A DNA stretch of 64,000 nt from Acidimicrobiales bacterium (GTDB taxonomy: Bacteria; Actinomycetota; Acidimicrobiia; Acidimicrobiales; RAAP-2): positions 1-64,000 of the forward strand of contig JADGOE010000001.1 in the NCBI GenBank assembly GCA_017883135.1, in the 5' to 3' direction. Both the position numbers and the translations under genes were made by a program. Shown one piece after another: positions 18,888 through 30,814 of the stretch. The notes under the pieces were generated by a model, which did no database searches, was not told the origin of the DNA, and worked only from the letters and a program-made list of their open reading frames with translations. The first letter of the stretch is position 1. Each line of letters starts with the position of its first letter.

Positions 18888-19526
18888 GTGAACCACGTGG
18901 ACAGCCCCCTCGAGCGAATTGACCGGATGGTCCTCCAGCTGTTCGCGCTGGTCGGCGAATCCGTGTCCGGGGCTACCGACGCACTCCTTTCGGGGGACCG
19001 CGAAGCGGCAAAGGCCCTCGCCGATCGGGACGAGGTGGTCGACGTCATCTACCACGACATCGAGCAGCTCACCCTCCAGCAGCTCACCGTGGCCGGCATC
19101 ACCTCTCCCAGCGACCTGCGGTTTCTGGTCACGGTGATCAGGATGCTGCCCGACCTCGAGCGGAACGGGGATCTGGCCGAGCACGTGGCCCGGCGGGCCG
19201 CCCGCGGCCTGGGCGGCGAACTGTCAGCCCGGAGCAGGGGCCTGGTCGAACGCATGGGTGAAGTGGCAATCCACATGTGGCGAGCAACGACCGACGCCTA
19301 TGCGGAGCGGATGCCCATGGCGGCCTCGGTGGTGGACACCCTCGACGACGAGATGGACGATCTCCATGTCAGCCTGACGATGGAGGTGGTGGCCGGAACC
19401 ATGCCCCTGCCGGTGGCGGTGGAGCTGGCCATGGTGGCCCGATTCTACGAACGCTTCGGGGACCACGCCGTGAATCTGGCCAAGCGGGTCGCCGTCCTGG
19501 CACCGTCCACCGGCCAGGTGCTGTAG
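18888..19526 (+). CDS. phoU: PhoU-domain phosphate-signalling protein
   Basis: A 212-residue all-helical protein with two PhoU repeats: LQLFALVGESVSGATDALL early and MGEVAIHMWRATTDAYAE in the second half, each followed by acidic metal-contacting segments (DRDEVVDVIYHDIE and DTLDDEMDDLHV), and ER(F)GDHAVNLAKRV near the C-terminus. PhoU dampens phosphate uptake by PstSCAB and the PhoR sensor. No pst genes are adjacent. Starts at GTG 18888 and GTG 18897 are both possible. It is followed by a strong hairpin. Confidence 0.88.
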   Translation: MNHVDSPLERIDRMVLQLFALVGESVSGATDALLSGDREAAKALADRDEVVDVIYHDIEQLTLQQLTVAGITSPSDLRFLVTVIRMLPDLERNGDLAEHVARRAARGLGGELSARSRGLVERMGEVAIHMWRATTDAYAERMPMAASVVDTLDDEMDDLHVSLTMEVVAGTMPLPVAVELAMVARFYERFGDHAVNLAKRVAVLAPSTGQVL

Positions 19527-19527
19527 A

Positions 19528-19551
19528 CCCGCGCTCCAGCTGGAACGCGGG
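19528..19551. terminator. Bidirectional hairpin between phoU and asd
   Basis: CCCGCG-C-TCCAG pairs with CTGGA-A-CGCGGG, an almost perfect 12-bp stem with one mismatch and practically no loop. It sits two bases after the phoU stop codon and 15 bp from the convergent asd stop, so it probably serves both. Confidence 0.65.
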
Positions 19552-19565
19552 CCTCGCGGTCAGGG

Positions 19566-21880
<2,315 letters not shown>

Positions 21881-21975
21881 GGTGGTCAAGGCTACAGGGA
21901 GCAGTCCGGGGCTCCCGGTGACGACGGGGCGGGCGACGCCGGCGACCCGGTGGGGAGCGACTACCCTGATCCCCC

Positions 21976-22818
21976 GTGGCCACCGAGAAACGTCAACGCC
22001 AGAAGGCCGGCCGGCAAGCCCGACTGGCCGCCGAGCAGAAGGTCCAGAAGCGCAAGCAGACCCTTCGGCGCACCATCACCATCGTGGTGGTGGCCGCCAT
22101 CGTGGTCGGCATCTCCTATCTGATCTTCAAACCCGGGAAGAAGTCGACCGCCACCACCACCTCCACCTCGACCACCTCTCGCTCCTCGACCACCACTAGG
22201 CCGTCGCCGCCCGGAGGGTCGGGCAACAAGGCGCCGAGCGCCATCACCACATCGGCCGGCTGCCCGGCCAACTTCACCGCCACCCTCAACAAGCCCTCCT
22301 ACCCGTCGTACCCGCCGATAACCGTCGACGCGTCGAAGACCTACACGGCGACCGTCACCACCGACGTCGGCCCGTTCACCATCCAGCTCAACCCCAAGGC
22401 AGCACCGAAGGCGGTCAACAGCTTCGTGTTTCTGGCAAACCAGCACTTCTACGACTGCATCGTCTTCCAGCGGGTCATCCAGACCTTCATGAACCAGACA
22501 GGCGACCCCACCGGCACCGGGAGTGGCGGGCCCGGCTACCAGTTCGCCGATGAGCTACCCAAAGCGGCCACCCCGCAGTACCCGCTGGGCTCGGTGGCGA
22601 TGGCCAACTCGGGGCCGAGCACCAACGGCAGCCAGTTCTTCATCGTGGCCGGCGCGCAAGGGGAGAGCCTGGCGCCGAGCTACACCCTGTTCGGAAAGGT
22701 GACCTCGGGCATGGATGTGGTCAACAAGATCAATGCGGCCGGATCAGCTCCCACCAGCAGCACCGGAACACCGGCCACCCTCCACCGAATGGTGTCGGTG
22801 ACGGTCGCCGCGTCCTGA
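21976..22818 (+). CDS. Membrane-anchored cyclophilin-type peptidyl-prolyl isomerase
   Basis: A 280-residue protein: a basic cytoplasmic tail (residues 1-32), one transmembrane helix ([18 protein letters not shown]), a Thr/Ser-rich linker (about 55-90) and an extracytoplasmic cyclophilin domain with [49 protein letters not shown] and YTLFGKV. It should catalyse proline isomerisation of exported proteins. Start GTG at 21976. It is followed 92 bp later by a soluble paralogue. Confidence 0.9.
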   Translation: MATEKRQRQKAGRQARLAAEQKVQKRKQTLRRTITIVVVAAIVVGISYLIFKPGKKSTATTTSTSTTSRSSTTTRPSPPGGSGNKAPSAITTSAGCPANFTATLNKPSYPSYPPITVDASKTYTATVTTDVGPFTIQLNPKAAPKAVNSFVFLANQHFYDCIVFQRVIQTFMNQTGDPTGTGSGGPGYQFADELPKAATPQYPLGSVAMANSGPSTNGSQFFIVAGAQGESLAPSYTLFGKVTSGMDVVNKINAAGSAPTSSTGTPATLHRMVSVTVAAS

Positions 22819-22910
22819 CCGGGTCCTCACCGCCACCGGCCCCAACCGGCCCGCCATCGAATTCCGCCACACGACCCATCCCGCCGCACACGACACGAGG
22901 AGTAGGTGCC

Positions 22911-23465
22911 ATGGCCCCAGAGATCCCGGCTGCAGACGGCTCGAGCCCGAAGACCCAGCGCTTCGACGGACCGCCACCGATGGTCGTCGACCCGGAGAAG
23001 CGCCTCACCGCAGAGGTGGTGACCACCAAAGGCACCATGACCATCGCGCTGGATCCGATCGCCGCGCCCAAGACGGTCAACAACTTCGTGTTCCTGGCCC
23101 GGTGGCACTACTACGACGGGATCGGCTTCCACCGGATCATCCCGGGCTTCATGCTGCAGGGCGGCGACCCCGAAGGATCGGGGCGGGGCGGCCCCGGCTA
23201 CAAGTTCGACGACGAATTGCCCGCCCCCGGCCGCTACGAGATCGGCTCGTTGGCCATGGCCAACGCCGGCCCCAACACCAACGGAAGCCAGTTCTTCATC
23301 GTGAGCGGGCCCGATGGCGCCGCCCTCCCGCCGAGCTACTCGCTGTTCGGCAAGGTGGTGAAGGGGCTCGAGGTGGTCAAGGCCATCGAGTCGGCGGGCA
23401 GCAGGTCAGGCACTCCCTCGGAGAAGGTGGTCATCGACTCGGTGACCATCACCGAGTCTGACTGA
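22911..23465 (+). CDS. Cytoplasmic cyclophilin-type peptidyl-prolyl isomerase
   Basis: A 184-residue protein consisting of a short N-terminal extension and one cyclophilin domain ([70 protein letters not shown]). The Phe/Arg/His active-site pattern is present (FHRIIPGFMLQGGDP). No signal or membrane segment, so it is cytoplasmic. GAGGAG precedes the ATG. It is a tandem paralogue of the membrane-anchored isomerase upstream. Confidence 0.93.
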   Translation: MAPEIPAADGSSPKTQRFDGPPPMVVDPEKRLTAEVVTTKGTMTIALDPIAAPKTVNNFVFLARWHYYDGIGFHRIIPGFMLQGGDPEGSGRGGPGYKFDDELPAPGRYEIGSLAMANAGPNTNGSQFFIVSGPDGAALPPSYSLFGKVVKGLEVVKAIESAGSRSGTPSEKVVIDSVTITESD

Positions 23466-23496
23466 GCCCGACCCGGTTGGGCACGCCGAAAGGTGC

Positions 23497-24189
23497 TCAA
23501 GAGGGCAGCGCGCCCAGCCCGGCCTCTGCCCGGGCGCCGTCCACGTAGATGGCCACCGATCCGACACCGGCGGACCTCCACTGCCCGCTTGGGTCGCGGA
23601 TCAGTGCGGTCCGCTCGGGAATGCCGGCTACCGGCGTGCCGGCCGGCGCCAGCAGCACGGAACGGTGCAGCTTTTCGCCGTGCTCGTCCTCATGGGTATC
23701 GCCGAAGTGGGGCACCACCGCCAGGCCGCTGAGCAGCCCCAGCCCGATGGTGAGGCCCCCGCCTCGGGCGTCGACCATCGGATCGGTAAGGGCCATCGCA
23801 GCGCCCGACGAGCCCACCACCGCCGCGCCGCCCTTCCATGCCTCGACCAACGCCGCCCACACCTTGGAGTTCTTCAACACGCTCCGCAGGTGCATGGGCG
23901 AGCTGCCACTCAGGTAGATGAAGCGGGCATTCCGCATCACCGATGCAGCGCCGTCGTCCTCGGCGTCCGCGCGGGACAGGACCATCAATCCCTCGACCCG
24001 TCCCCCCATCGGCCTGAACCACTCGCCGGCCGCGACCACCAGACGTTCGGGGTGCTCGTAGGCAGCTGCCGTCGGCAACACCACCACCTCGTCGGATCCT
24101 GAAGCCGCCAGAAACTCCGCGTCGAACGAGCAACCCTCCTGCCACTCACCGCCGCCGACCAGTGCGAGCATTCCGGGAGCCGGTTCCAT
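23497..24189 (-). CDS. Peptidase S51 / cyanophycinase-like class I GATase-fold protein
   Basis: A 230-residue protein with LALVGGGEWQEGC at the start, a cofactor-free alpha/beta core (DEVVVLPTAAAYEHPE, RFIYLSGSSPMHL), and the nucleophile elbow VVGSSGAAMALTDPM (about residues 122-136). In S51 peptidases and cyanophycinases the elbow Ser attacks the peptide bond; here GSSGAAM replaces the usual G(T/S)SAG(A). Downstream VVPHFGDTHEDEHGEKLH provides candidate His and acid residues. Substrate unknown; cyanophycin degradation is not implied. Confidence 0.75.
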   Translation of the reverse strand: MEPAPGMLALVGGGEWQEGCSFDAEFLAASGSDEVVVLPTAAAYEHPERLVVAAGEWFRPMGGRVEGLMVLSRADAEDDGAASVMRNARFIYLSGSSPMHLRSVLKNSKVWAALVEAWKGGAAVVGSSGAAMALTDPMVDARGGGLTIGLGLLSGLAVVPHFGDTHEDEHGEKLHRSVLLAPAGTPVAGIPERTALIRDPSGQWRSAGVGSVAIYVDGARAEAGLGALPS

Positions 24190-24280
24190 GACGCAACTGT
24201 AGAGGTCAACCTGTGGGCCGGGAGCGGGCCGGCCGGCGATGCACTCGACCGGCTGAGCTCCGGACCCGGTGGTGGTGGGA

Positions 24281-25735
24281 TCAGGCCGACTGGTCGACGG
24301 CCACCGATCGGCGCATCAGGCGACCCATCGCATCACACACCTCGGTGGCCAGGGCCAACGAATCGGTCAGCAGTCCCATGCCGAAGAATCCGTGGACCTG
24401 GTCGTCGTAGCACCGGTACTCGACCTCGACGCCGGCCTTCGCCAACGCTTCGGCGTAGTTGACCCCATCATCCCGCAGCGGGTCGAACCCGGCGGTCACG
24501 ATCAGGGCAGGTGCCAGGCCATGGTGGTCATCGGCCAACAAGGGGGAAGCCCTGGGCGTCTCCCAATCGGCGCGTTCGGGAAGGTAGGTCTGGCGGAAGT
24601 ACTCCATTCCCTCGAAGGTGAGGAAGAAGCCTTCGGACATGGTCCGCATCGACGCGGTATCGAGTCGCGCATCGACAGCCGGGTAGATCAGCCCCTGGGC
24701 GACAGGGGGCGGCACCCCAGGGCCGGCGGACCCGACTCCACTGCGGGTCTCCAGTGCCACCACGGCAGCAAGGTTCCCCCCGGCGCTGTCACCCATGACA
24801 CCGACCTGGCCGGCGGCGCACCCCAACTCGGCGCTGTGCCGGTGGACCCACACATACGCGGCCAGAGCGTCATCGACGGCGGCGGGAAACGGATCCTCGG
24901 GTGCCAGCCGATAGCCGATGGCCACGACGATGCACCCACTCACTGCGGCCAGTAGGCGGCACGAGCCATCGTGGGAGTCGAGGTCGCCGGTCACCCACCC
25001 TCCACCGTGGAAGTAGACGATGGCAGGAGGACGACCGTGTCGTCCTGAGGCGGGCCCGATGCCGGCGCCGTAGCGGCGGTAGACCCTGATCGGTATCGGC
25101 GGAGCGCCGGCCGGCCCCGGGATGATCCGACCGGCCACATGGACATCGGTGCGGATGGGCATGGCGGCGCGCGCCATGCGGGTGAGCTGCGCGCGGAGGA
25201 CAGCCGGGTCCGGGGCAGGCTGCGCATTCCCCGGCCCGTCGGACAGCCCTTCGAGGCGATTGGTCACCTCGAGCAGTGCCTGGATGCTCCGATTTAGCAC
25301 CCTCCCATCGCGCTCCACCGGCGGGCGCTTGCCCACCAGGCCGAGCACCAGGTCCGGACGGGACAGCAGGGCGGCGCCGAGCCGCGTCACCAGCGGCCAC
25401 CGCTCGTGCACGCGTTGGATCCGACGGTTGTAGAGCGCCCTGGTGCCCCTGCCCCGCATGGGCCAGGGGCGGTCCGGCGACCACTGGGGGCCGCCGGCCG
25501 CGAAGGCCGGTGCGGGTGGGTCGAGCGGGGCTGTCGTGGGGGTCGATCCACGTCGGCGGGCCTGCGACGGTTTGGCCGCGGCCTTGGGGACGGCGCGCTT
25601 ACGCGCACCGGACACCCGCGAAGGTCGCGAGCCGACCGCATCCGGCGTGCCCGCGGCTGCGATGCTCTCTGGTGCCTTGCGGGGCTCCCTGCTTCCCGCT
25701 GACGGCAGATCGGTGGGGTCGGGTGAATTGCTCAT
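24281..25735 (-). CDS. Alpha/beta hydrolase of the hormone-sensitive-lipase (HSL) family
   Basis: A 484-residue protein. The first 90 residues are low-complexity, rich in Pro, Ala and Arg. The enzyme domain follows, with the oxyanion motif IVYFHGGGWVTGD (about 265-277), the nucleophile elbow GVMGDSAGGNLAAVVAL (about 338-354), the acid in TAGFDPLRDDG and the His in DDQVHGFFGMG. Such enzymes hydrolyse short acyl esters and many act on lipids. The disordered N-terminal extension is longer than usual. Starts at 25735 or 25744 are both possible; a longer frame overlaps the divergent SDR gene. Confidence 0.88.
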   Translation of the reverse strand: MSNSPDPTDLPSAGSREPRKAPESIAAAGTPDAVGSRPSRVSGARKRAVPKAAAKPSQARRRGSTPTTAPLDPPAPAFAAGGPQWSPDRPWPMRGRGTRALYNRRIQRVHERWPLVTRLGAALLSRPDLVLGLVGKRPPVERDGRVLNRSIQALLEVTNRLEGLSDGPGNAQPAPDPAVLRAQLTRMARAAMPIRTDVHVAGRIIPGPAGAPPIPIRVYRRYGAGIGPASGRHGRPPAIVYFHGGGWVTGDLDSHDGSCRLLAAVSGCIVVAIGYRLAPEDPFPAAVDDALAAYVWVHRHSAELGCAAGQVGVMGDSAGGNLAAVVALETRSGVGSAGPGVPPPVAQGLIYPAVDARLDTASMRTMSEGFFLTFEGMEYFRQTYLPERADWETPRASPLLADDHHGLAPALIVTAGFDPLRDDGVNYAEALAKAGVEVEYRCYDDQVHGFFGMGLLTDSLALATEVCDAMGRLMRRSVAVDQSA

Positions 25736-25879
25736 TGCCACCATCGTGTCGGTAGGGTCGGGTAAAGGCAAGCGCATGCAACAGGGAGAGGACGGCACCG
25801 GCCTGGTCCGTTGGGCCCACAGGGGGGGTGTCGGGCGTCCGAGCCGGCTGTACCGAGAGTGGACGGGGAGTGGAGAGCC

Positions 25880-26761
25880 ATGGGGAGATCGAGCGACAAG
25901 GCCGCCATGCAGCGGGCGCACTTCGACGGGGCAGCCGCCATCGTGACCGGTGCGGCCTCCGGCATCGGGAAAGCCCTGGCCACGGAGCTGGTCCGCCGCG
26001 GTGCCACCGTGCTGGTGGCCGATATCGACAGCGAAGGCGCCCAGGCGGTGGCAGCTGATCTGCGGCGCCACGGTGGCTCAGGCGGGCAGAGCCAGGGCGG
26101 TGCACTCGCGGCGACACTCGACGTGACCGATGCGGACGCTGTGGCCGAATCGGTCGGCATCTTTGCGACCGAGCACGGCGGGCTGGACTTCATGTTCAAC
26201 AACGCCGGGATCCCGGTCGGGGGTGAGGTCAGTGACCTTTCGGTCGCCCACTGGCAACGGGCTCTCGACGTCAATGTCATGAGTGTCGTCCACGGTGTCG
26301 CCGCCGCCTACCCCCGCATGATCGAACGGGGACGGGGCCACATCGTGAACACCGCCTCGCTCGCGGGCCTCGTTCCCAGCCCCTTGTTGGTGCCGTACTC
26401 GACCACCAAGCACGCGGTGGTCGGCCTCAGCGTCGGGCTGAGGATGGAGGCCGCCAAGCACGGCGTGCGAGTGAGCGTGGTCTGCCCCGGGGTCATCGAG
26501 ACCCCCCTGCTGGACAAGGGCAATCCGGCGGACCTGCCCCCGGCAACGTCGACGCCGGACATCCGGGCCTTGTTGACCGAACTGATCGGCAAGCCCTATC
26601 CGGCCGCGTCCCTGGCCCGGGACGTGCTCGACAACGTCGCCCTCAACCGGCCGATCATCGTGGCGCCGCGCCGCGCCAAGGCGGTGTGGGCCGCGTACCG
26701 GTTCTCCCCGAGGCTTCTCGTCGACCGGAGCCCCAAGCGGGTCCGGTCGATCAGCCGCTGA
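25880..26761 (+). CDS. Short-chain dehydrogenase/reductase (SDR)
   Basis: A 293-residue classical SDR. The NAD(P) loop is IVTGAASGIGKALATELV (about residues 18-35), DVTDADAVAE marks the adenine pocket, NNAG is present (FMFNNAGIPVGG), and the catalytic Ser and YxxxK are in NTASLAGLV and VPYSTTKHAVVG. An extra C-terminal basic segment (RRAKAVWAAYRFSP) may bind membrane. The substrate cannot be predicted. It is divergent from the HSL-family gene. Confidence 0.88.
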   Translation: MGRSSDKAAMQRAHFDGAAAIVTGAASGIGKALATELVRRGATVLVADIDSEGAQAVAADLRRHGGSGGQSQGGALAATLDVTDADAVAESVGIFATEHGGLDFMFNNAGIPVGGEVSDLSVAHWQRALDVNVMSVVHGVAAAYPRMIERGRGHIVNTASLAGLVPSPLLVPYSTTKHAVVGLSVGLRMEAAKHGVRVSVVCPGVIETPLLDKGNPADLPPATSTPDIRALLTELIGKPYPAASLARDVLDNVALNRPIIVAPRRAKAVWAAYRFSPRLLVDRSPKRVRSISR

Positions 26762-26849
26762 GCCCCCGAGCCGCTGAGCCAGCCGTCGCACCCTGTCGTC
26801 CCGCGCTGCCTTCGGCGTCGCCCCCGGCCCCCCGCTAGCATCACTCTTC

Positions 26850-27704
26850 ATGTCAATCGCACGCGTGGGAATTGTCGGGTCGGGGATCATGGGCTCGGGC
26901 ATCGCCGAGACGGCGGCCGTCCATGGCTTCGAAGTGGTGCTCAGGTCGCGCAGCCAGTCGACTGCTGACGCCACCATTGCCGCCCTCGAGAAGTCACTGA
27001 ACCGACAGGTCGAGAAAGGCAAGAAGACCGAAGAGGAGCGGGACAACGCCCTGTCGCTGGTCACCGGCACGTCCGACCTCGGCGCCCTCAAAGGCGTCGA
27101 TCTGGTCATCGAATCGGTCGTCGAGGACCTCGCGGTCAAGAAGGAGCTCTTCAACGAGCTCGATCGGATCACCGACGATCACGCGATTCTGGCCACCAAC
27201 ACCTCGACCCTGCCCGTCGTCGAGTTGGCCATGCAGACCGGCCGGCCGGACAAGGTGTGCGGTGTTCACTTCTTCAATCCCGCCCCGGTGATGTCCCTGG
27301 TGGAACTGGTGCGGCCACTCACCGCCTCCGACGAGACCCTGGCAGCCGCCCGCCAGTTCGCCGAGGCCTGCGGCAAGACGCCGGTCGAAGTCAAGGACCA
27401 GGCCGGTTTCATCGTGAACGCACTGCTGTTCCCCTACCTGAACAACGCGATCCGGCTCTACGAGCAGGGCGTGGCGTCGATCGCCGACATCGACACGGCT
27501 ATGAAAGGTGGGTGCGGCTTTCCGATGGGGCCGTTCGCCCTGCTCGACCTGGTCGGTCTCGACACCTCACTCGCCATCCTCGATGCCCTCTACGAGGAGT
27601 TCCGCGACCCGAACTACGCGGCAGTGCCGCTGTTGCGCCGGATGGTGACGGGCGAGCAGCTCGGCCGGAAGTCTGGACACGGCTTCCTCGACTACCGGAA
27701 GTAG
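26850..27704 (+). CDS. hbd: 3-hydroxybutyryl-CoA dehydrogenase
   Basis: A 284-residue enzyme interconverting acetoacetyl-CoA and 3-hydroxybutyryl-CoA. The NAD loop is VGIVGSGIMGSGIAE (residues 6-20). Catalytic elements are seen in VCGVHFFNPAPVMSLVELV (His with Glu partner) and DQAGFIVNALLFPYLNNAIRL. LLRRMVTGEQLGRKSGHGF near the end is the usual C-terminal motif. Length matches Hbd/PaaH. It is followed after about 100 bp by the mutase gene on the same strand, which fits a role in the ethylmalonyl-CoA route. Confidence 0.93.
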   Translation: MSIARVGIVGSGIMGSGIAETAAVHGFEVVLRSRSQSTADATIAALEKSLNRQVEKGKKTEEERDNALSLVTGTSDLGALKGVDLVIESVVEDLAVKKELFNELDRITDDHAILATNTSTLPVVELAMQTGRPDKVCGVHFFNPAPVMSLVELVRPLTASDETLAAARQFAEACGKTPVEVKDQAGFIVNALLFPYLNNAIRLYEQGVASIADIDTAMKGGCGFPMGPFALLDLVGLDTSLAILDALYEEFRDPNYAAVPLLRRMVTGEQLGRKSGHGFLDYRK

Positions 27705-27807
27705 CCGCCGGACCCTTCGACCCACCTGGCGCCCGGGTCGCCCATCGGGGGCAGGCGACTGGAGCAGCGCGGTTTCCCGAGCGCTCGAGCGGGGCCACAA
27801 TGGAGGA

Positions 27808-29856
27808 ATGAGCGACGTGGATCACGCACAAGACCCCCGAATGCCGGCCGAGCAGGCAGGGCGCCCGGCCCCGGTGCGGGACAAGCCGTGGGTGATGCGC
27901 ACCTACTCGGGCCACTCGACTGCAACGGCGTCGAACGAGCTCTACCGGACCAACCTGGCCAAGGGCCAGACCGGGCTGTCGATCGCCTTCGACCTGCCCA
28001 CCCAGATCGGCTACGACCCGGATGCACCCGAGGCGGCCGGAGAGGTGGGCAAAGTGGGCGTACCCGTCGTCCACCTCGGCCACATGTCCCAGTTGCTCGA
28101 TCGGATTCCGGTCGAGTCGATGAACACGTCGATGACCATCAACGCCACCGCCGCCTGGCTCCTCGGCCTCTACATCGCCAACGCCCAGGACCACGGCGTC
28201 GATCCCGCGGTGCTGTCCGGCACCACCCAGAACGACATCGTCAAGGAGTACCTGTCGCGGGGAACCTTCATCTTCCCCCCGATCCCCAGCCGGCGGCTGA
28301 CCGTGGACACCATCGCCTACACCGTGCGCCACGTCCCCAAGTGGAACCCGATCAACGTGTGCAGCTACCACTTGCAAGAGGCAGGGGCCACTCCCTCCCA
28401 GGAGGTCGCCTTCGCCCTGGCTACGGCCATCGGAGTCCTCGATGCGGTACGCGAGTCGGGGCAGATCCCCGAGGAGGAGTTCCCCTCGGTGGTCGGCCGG
28501 ATCTCGTTCTTCGTCAACGCCGGCGTGCGCTTCGTGGAGGAGACCTGCAAGATGCGGGCCTTCACCGCGCTGTGGGAACGCGTGTGCGCCGAGCGCTACG
28601 GAGTGACCGATCCGAAACTCCGCAGGTTCCGCTATGGCGTGCAGGTCAACTCGCTCGGCCTCACCGAGGCACAACCGGAGAACAACGTCCCGAGGATCGT
28701 CCTCGAGACCCTCGGGGTCACACTGTCCAAGCGAGCGAGGGCACGGGCGCTCCAGCTCCCGGCGTGGAACGAGGCGCTCGGACTTCCCCGGCCGTGGGAC
28801 CAGCAGTGGTCGCTGCGTATCCAGCAGATACTGGCCTTCGAGTCCGACCTCCTCGAGTACGGGGACATCTTCGACGGCTCGGTGGTCATCGAGGCGAAGA
28901 CGGCCGAGGTGGCCGAGGTGTCTTGGGCCGAGCTCGAGGACGTCCTGGCGCTGGGCGGTGCCTTCGAGGCGATCGATGAGCTCAAGGCCCGCCTGGTGGG
29001 CAGCCAGGCCGAGCGGGTGCGGCGCATCGAGACCGGCGATCTCCAGGTGGTCGGGGTCAACTGCTTCACCGAGACCGCGGAGTCGCCCCTGGCCCCCCAG
29101 GGCACCGACGGCATGGCCTCCGGTGGTTCCATCCTGAGGGTGGACCCGGCTGTCGAGTCCGAGCTGCGCGCCGACGTCGAGGCGTGGCGATCGGCCCGGG
29201 ACACCGATGCGGTCCAGCGGGCGCTCGACGACCTCCGCCGGGCGGCAGAGGGAGGGGACAACGTCATGCCAGCCACCATCGCCCTGGCCCATGCCGGGGG
29301 GACCACCGGCGAATGGGCAGGCACCCTTCGTGAGGTGTTCGGTGAGTACCGGGCCCCCACCGGGGTGCGCGGCGGCGTCGGCCATCGGGGCAACGAGTTC
29401 CGGGCCGTGCTGAGCCGCTCCAAGGCCCTGGCCCAGCACTCGGGTGGGCCACCGAAGCTGCTGGTGGCCAAACCAGGTCTCGACGGACACTCCAACGGGG
29501 CCGAGCAGATCGCGGTGGCGGCCCGCGATGCCGGATTCGAGGTCGTCTACCAGGGCATCCGCCTGTCGCCGGCGGAGATCGCCGCCGCCGCCCGGGACGA
29601 GGATGTGGATGTGGTCGGCATCTCCATCCTGTCGGGCAGCCATCTCGAACTGGTTCCCGAGGTGGTCGACCGGTTGCGGGCGGCCGGGGTCGATGTCCCG
29701 GTGGTTGTCGGCGGGATCATCCCCCCCGAGGACGCAGAGATCCTGCTCGGCAAAGGCGTGGCTCGCGTCTACACCCCCAAGGACTTCGAGATCGGCCTCA
29801 TCATGGACGACCTGGTGGGACTGGTGGAGGAGCGCCGGGCCGCACAAGTGGGCTGA
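27808..29856 (+). CDS. ecm: Ethylmalonyl-CoA mutase-type B12 enzyme (MeaA/Ecm)
   Basis: A 682-residue single-chain coenzyme-B12 mutase. The catalytic barrel (about residues 25-520) contains RTYSGHSTATASNELYRTN and LAKGQTGLSIAFDLPTQIGY, MNTSMTINATAAWLLGLY and NPINVCSYHLQEAGATPSQE, a set typical of the MeaA/Ecm branch rather than of classical MutB. The C-terminal B12 domain has KPGLDGHSNG (the DxHxxG cobalt ligand, about residues 550-558) and ISILSGSHLELVPEV. It rearranges ethylmalonyl-CoA to methylsuccinyl-CoA. The choice of substrate is inferred from branch similarity and from the presence of ccr in the window. Confidence 0.82.
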   Translation: MSDVDHAQDPRMPAEQAGRPAPVRDKPWVMRTYSGHSTATASNELYRTNLAKGQTGLSIAFDLPTQIGYDPDAPEAAGEVGKVGVPVVHLGHMSQLLDRIPVESMNTSMTINATAAWLLGLYIANAQDHGVDPAVLSGTTQNDIVKEYLSRGTFIFPPIPSRRLTVDTIAYTVRHVPKWNPINVCSYHLQEAGATPSQEVAFALATAIGVLDAVRESGQIPEEEFPSVVGRISFFVNAGVRFVEETCKMRAFTALWERVCAERYGVTDPKLRRFRYGVQVNSLGLTEAQPENNVPRIVLETLGVTLSKRARARALQLPAWNEALGLPRPWDQQWSLRIQQILAFESDLLEYGDIFDGSVVIEAKTAEVAEVSWAELEDVLALGGAFEAIDELKARLVGSQAERVRRIETGDLQVVGVNCFTETAESPLAPQGTDGMASGGSILRVDPAVESELRADVEAWRSARDTDAVQRALDDLRRAAEGGDNVMPATIALAHAGGTTGEWAGTLREVFGEYRAPTGVRGGVGHRGNEFRAVLSRSKALAQHSGGPPKLLVAKPGLDGHSNGAEQIAVAARDAGFEVVYQGIRLSPAEIAAAARDEDVDVVGISILSGSHLELVPEVVDRLRAAGVDVPVVVGGIIPPEDAEILLGKGVARVYTPKDFEIGLIMDDLVGLVEERRAAQVG

Positions 29857-29947
29857 GAACGTGCGCGGCACGAGACGCGAGCCGGCGGCGGGATCAACCG
29901 GGCGTGACCTCCACCCCCTGACCTCCGGCGGCGGATAGGTTCCCGAC

Positions 29948-30800
29948 GTGTCCGCTCGCCGCAACACCATGGCCGGCATCCTCTCCGGCCCGATCGACGC
30001 CTCACCCGAGGACAGGCTGGCCAAGGTCTACCCCACCGTCCCGGCATCGGCCGGACTGGCCCTCTCCCACCGGGCGAGCGGGTTCAGCGGCACCCTGGTG
30101 CGGGTCGAGGGTGGTGGCGTCGAGATCCGGGGCCGGACCGGGCTGGACCGGGTCTTCCGCCTGGCGCCGGGGGCGTTCACGGTCGAGGGGAAAGCGGTCA
30201 GCCTCGTCCGGCCGGCGCCCCTCGCAGGTGGCCGGGCCAAGTGAAGCATGCCGTCCGGCATCACCGCCTCGGGATCGGTGGCCGTGTCCGACGCCCCCGT
30301 GCGCGTCGCCCGGGCCGGGCGGCTGTGGGTGGAGGGGGTGCACGACGCCGAACTGGTCGAGCGGGTGTGGGAGCGACGACCTCCGCATCGAGGGTGTTGT
30401 GGTGGAGCGGTTGGACGGCATCGACAACCTCGGCGGCGCCATCGGGCAGTTCCGGCCCGGTCCCGCCCGTCGGCTCGGCGTGCTGGTCGACCACCTCGTC
30501 GAGGGGAGCAAGGAGGCGCGGATCGCCGCCGGCCTCCGCCAACGAGACGTGCTGATCACCGGCACTCCCTTCGTGGACGTCTGGCAAGCCGTCAGGCCCA
30601 CGGCGCTCGGCATCCGGGAGTGGCCGCACATCCCCAGGGGCGTCGACTGGAAGACGGGCGTGTGCGAGGTGCTGGGGTTCGGCGACCCGCCGACCACCTG
30701 GCGCCGGATACTTTCGTCCGTACGGACCTATGCCGACCTGGAGCCGGCGCTGGTGGGGGCGGTCGAACGGCTCATCGACCACGTCACCGACGCCACCTGA
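29948..30800 (+). pseudogene. DUF3097-family protein, broken by a stop and a frameshift
   Basis: The two ends and middle match the DUF3097 family of actinobacteria (about 280 residues, unknown function): SGTLVRVEGGGVEIRGRTG, then VARAGRLWVEGVHDAELVE, then DDLRIEGVVVERLDGID and LGVLVDHLVEGSKEARIAAG to the end at 30800. The frame is interrupted twice. A TGA at 30242-30244 stops it after ...GGRAK, with an ATG four bases later in the same frame (30248). One extra base near 30371-30374 shifts it, between ...VERVW and SDDLRIEG. Start GTG 29948. Either a true pseudogene or two sequencing errors; a re-initiating two-part product would still be shifted. Confidence 0.75.
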
Positions 30801-30814
30801 ACGGTCCGGTGGGC

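Noticed and set aside
27499-30024. Very long open frame (841 codons) on the minus strand opposite the mutase gene
   Set aside because: It is the antisense shadow of ecm in high-GC DNA: residues are rich in Gly, Arg and His with no domain, whereas the plus strand encodes a complete B12 mutase.
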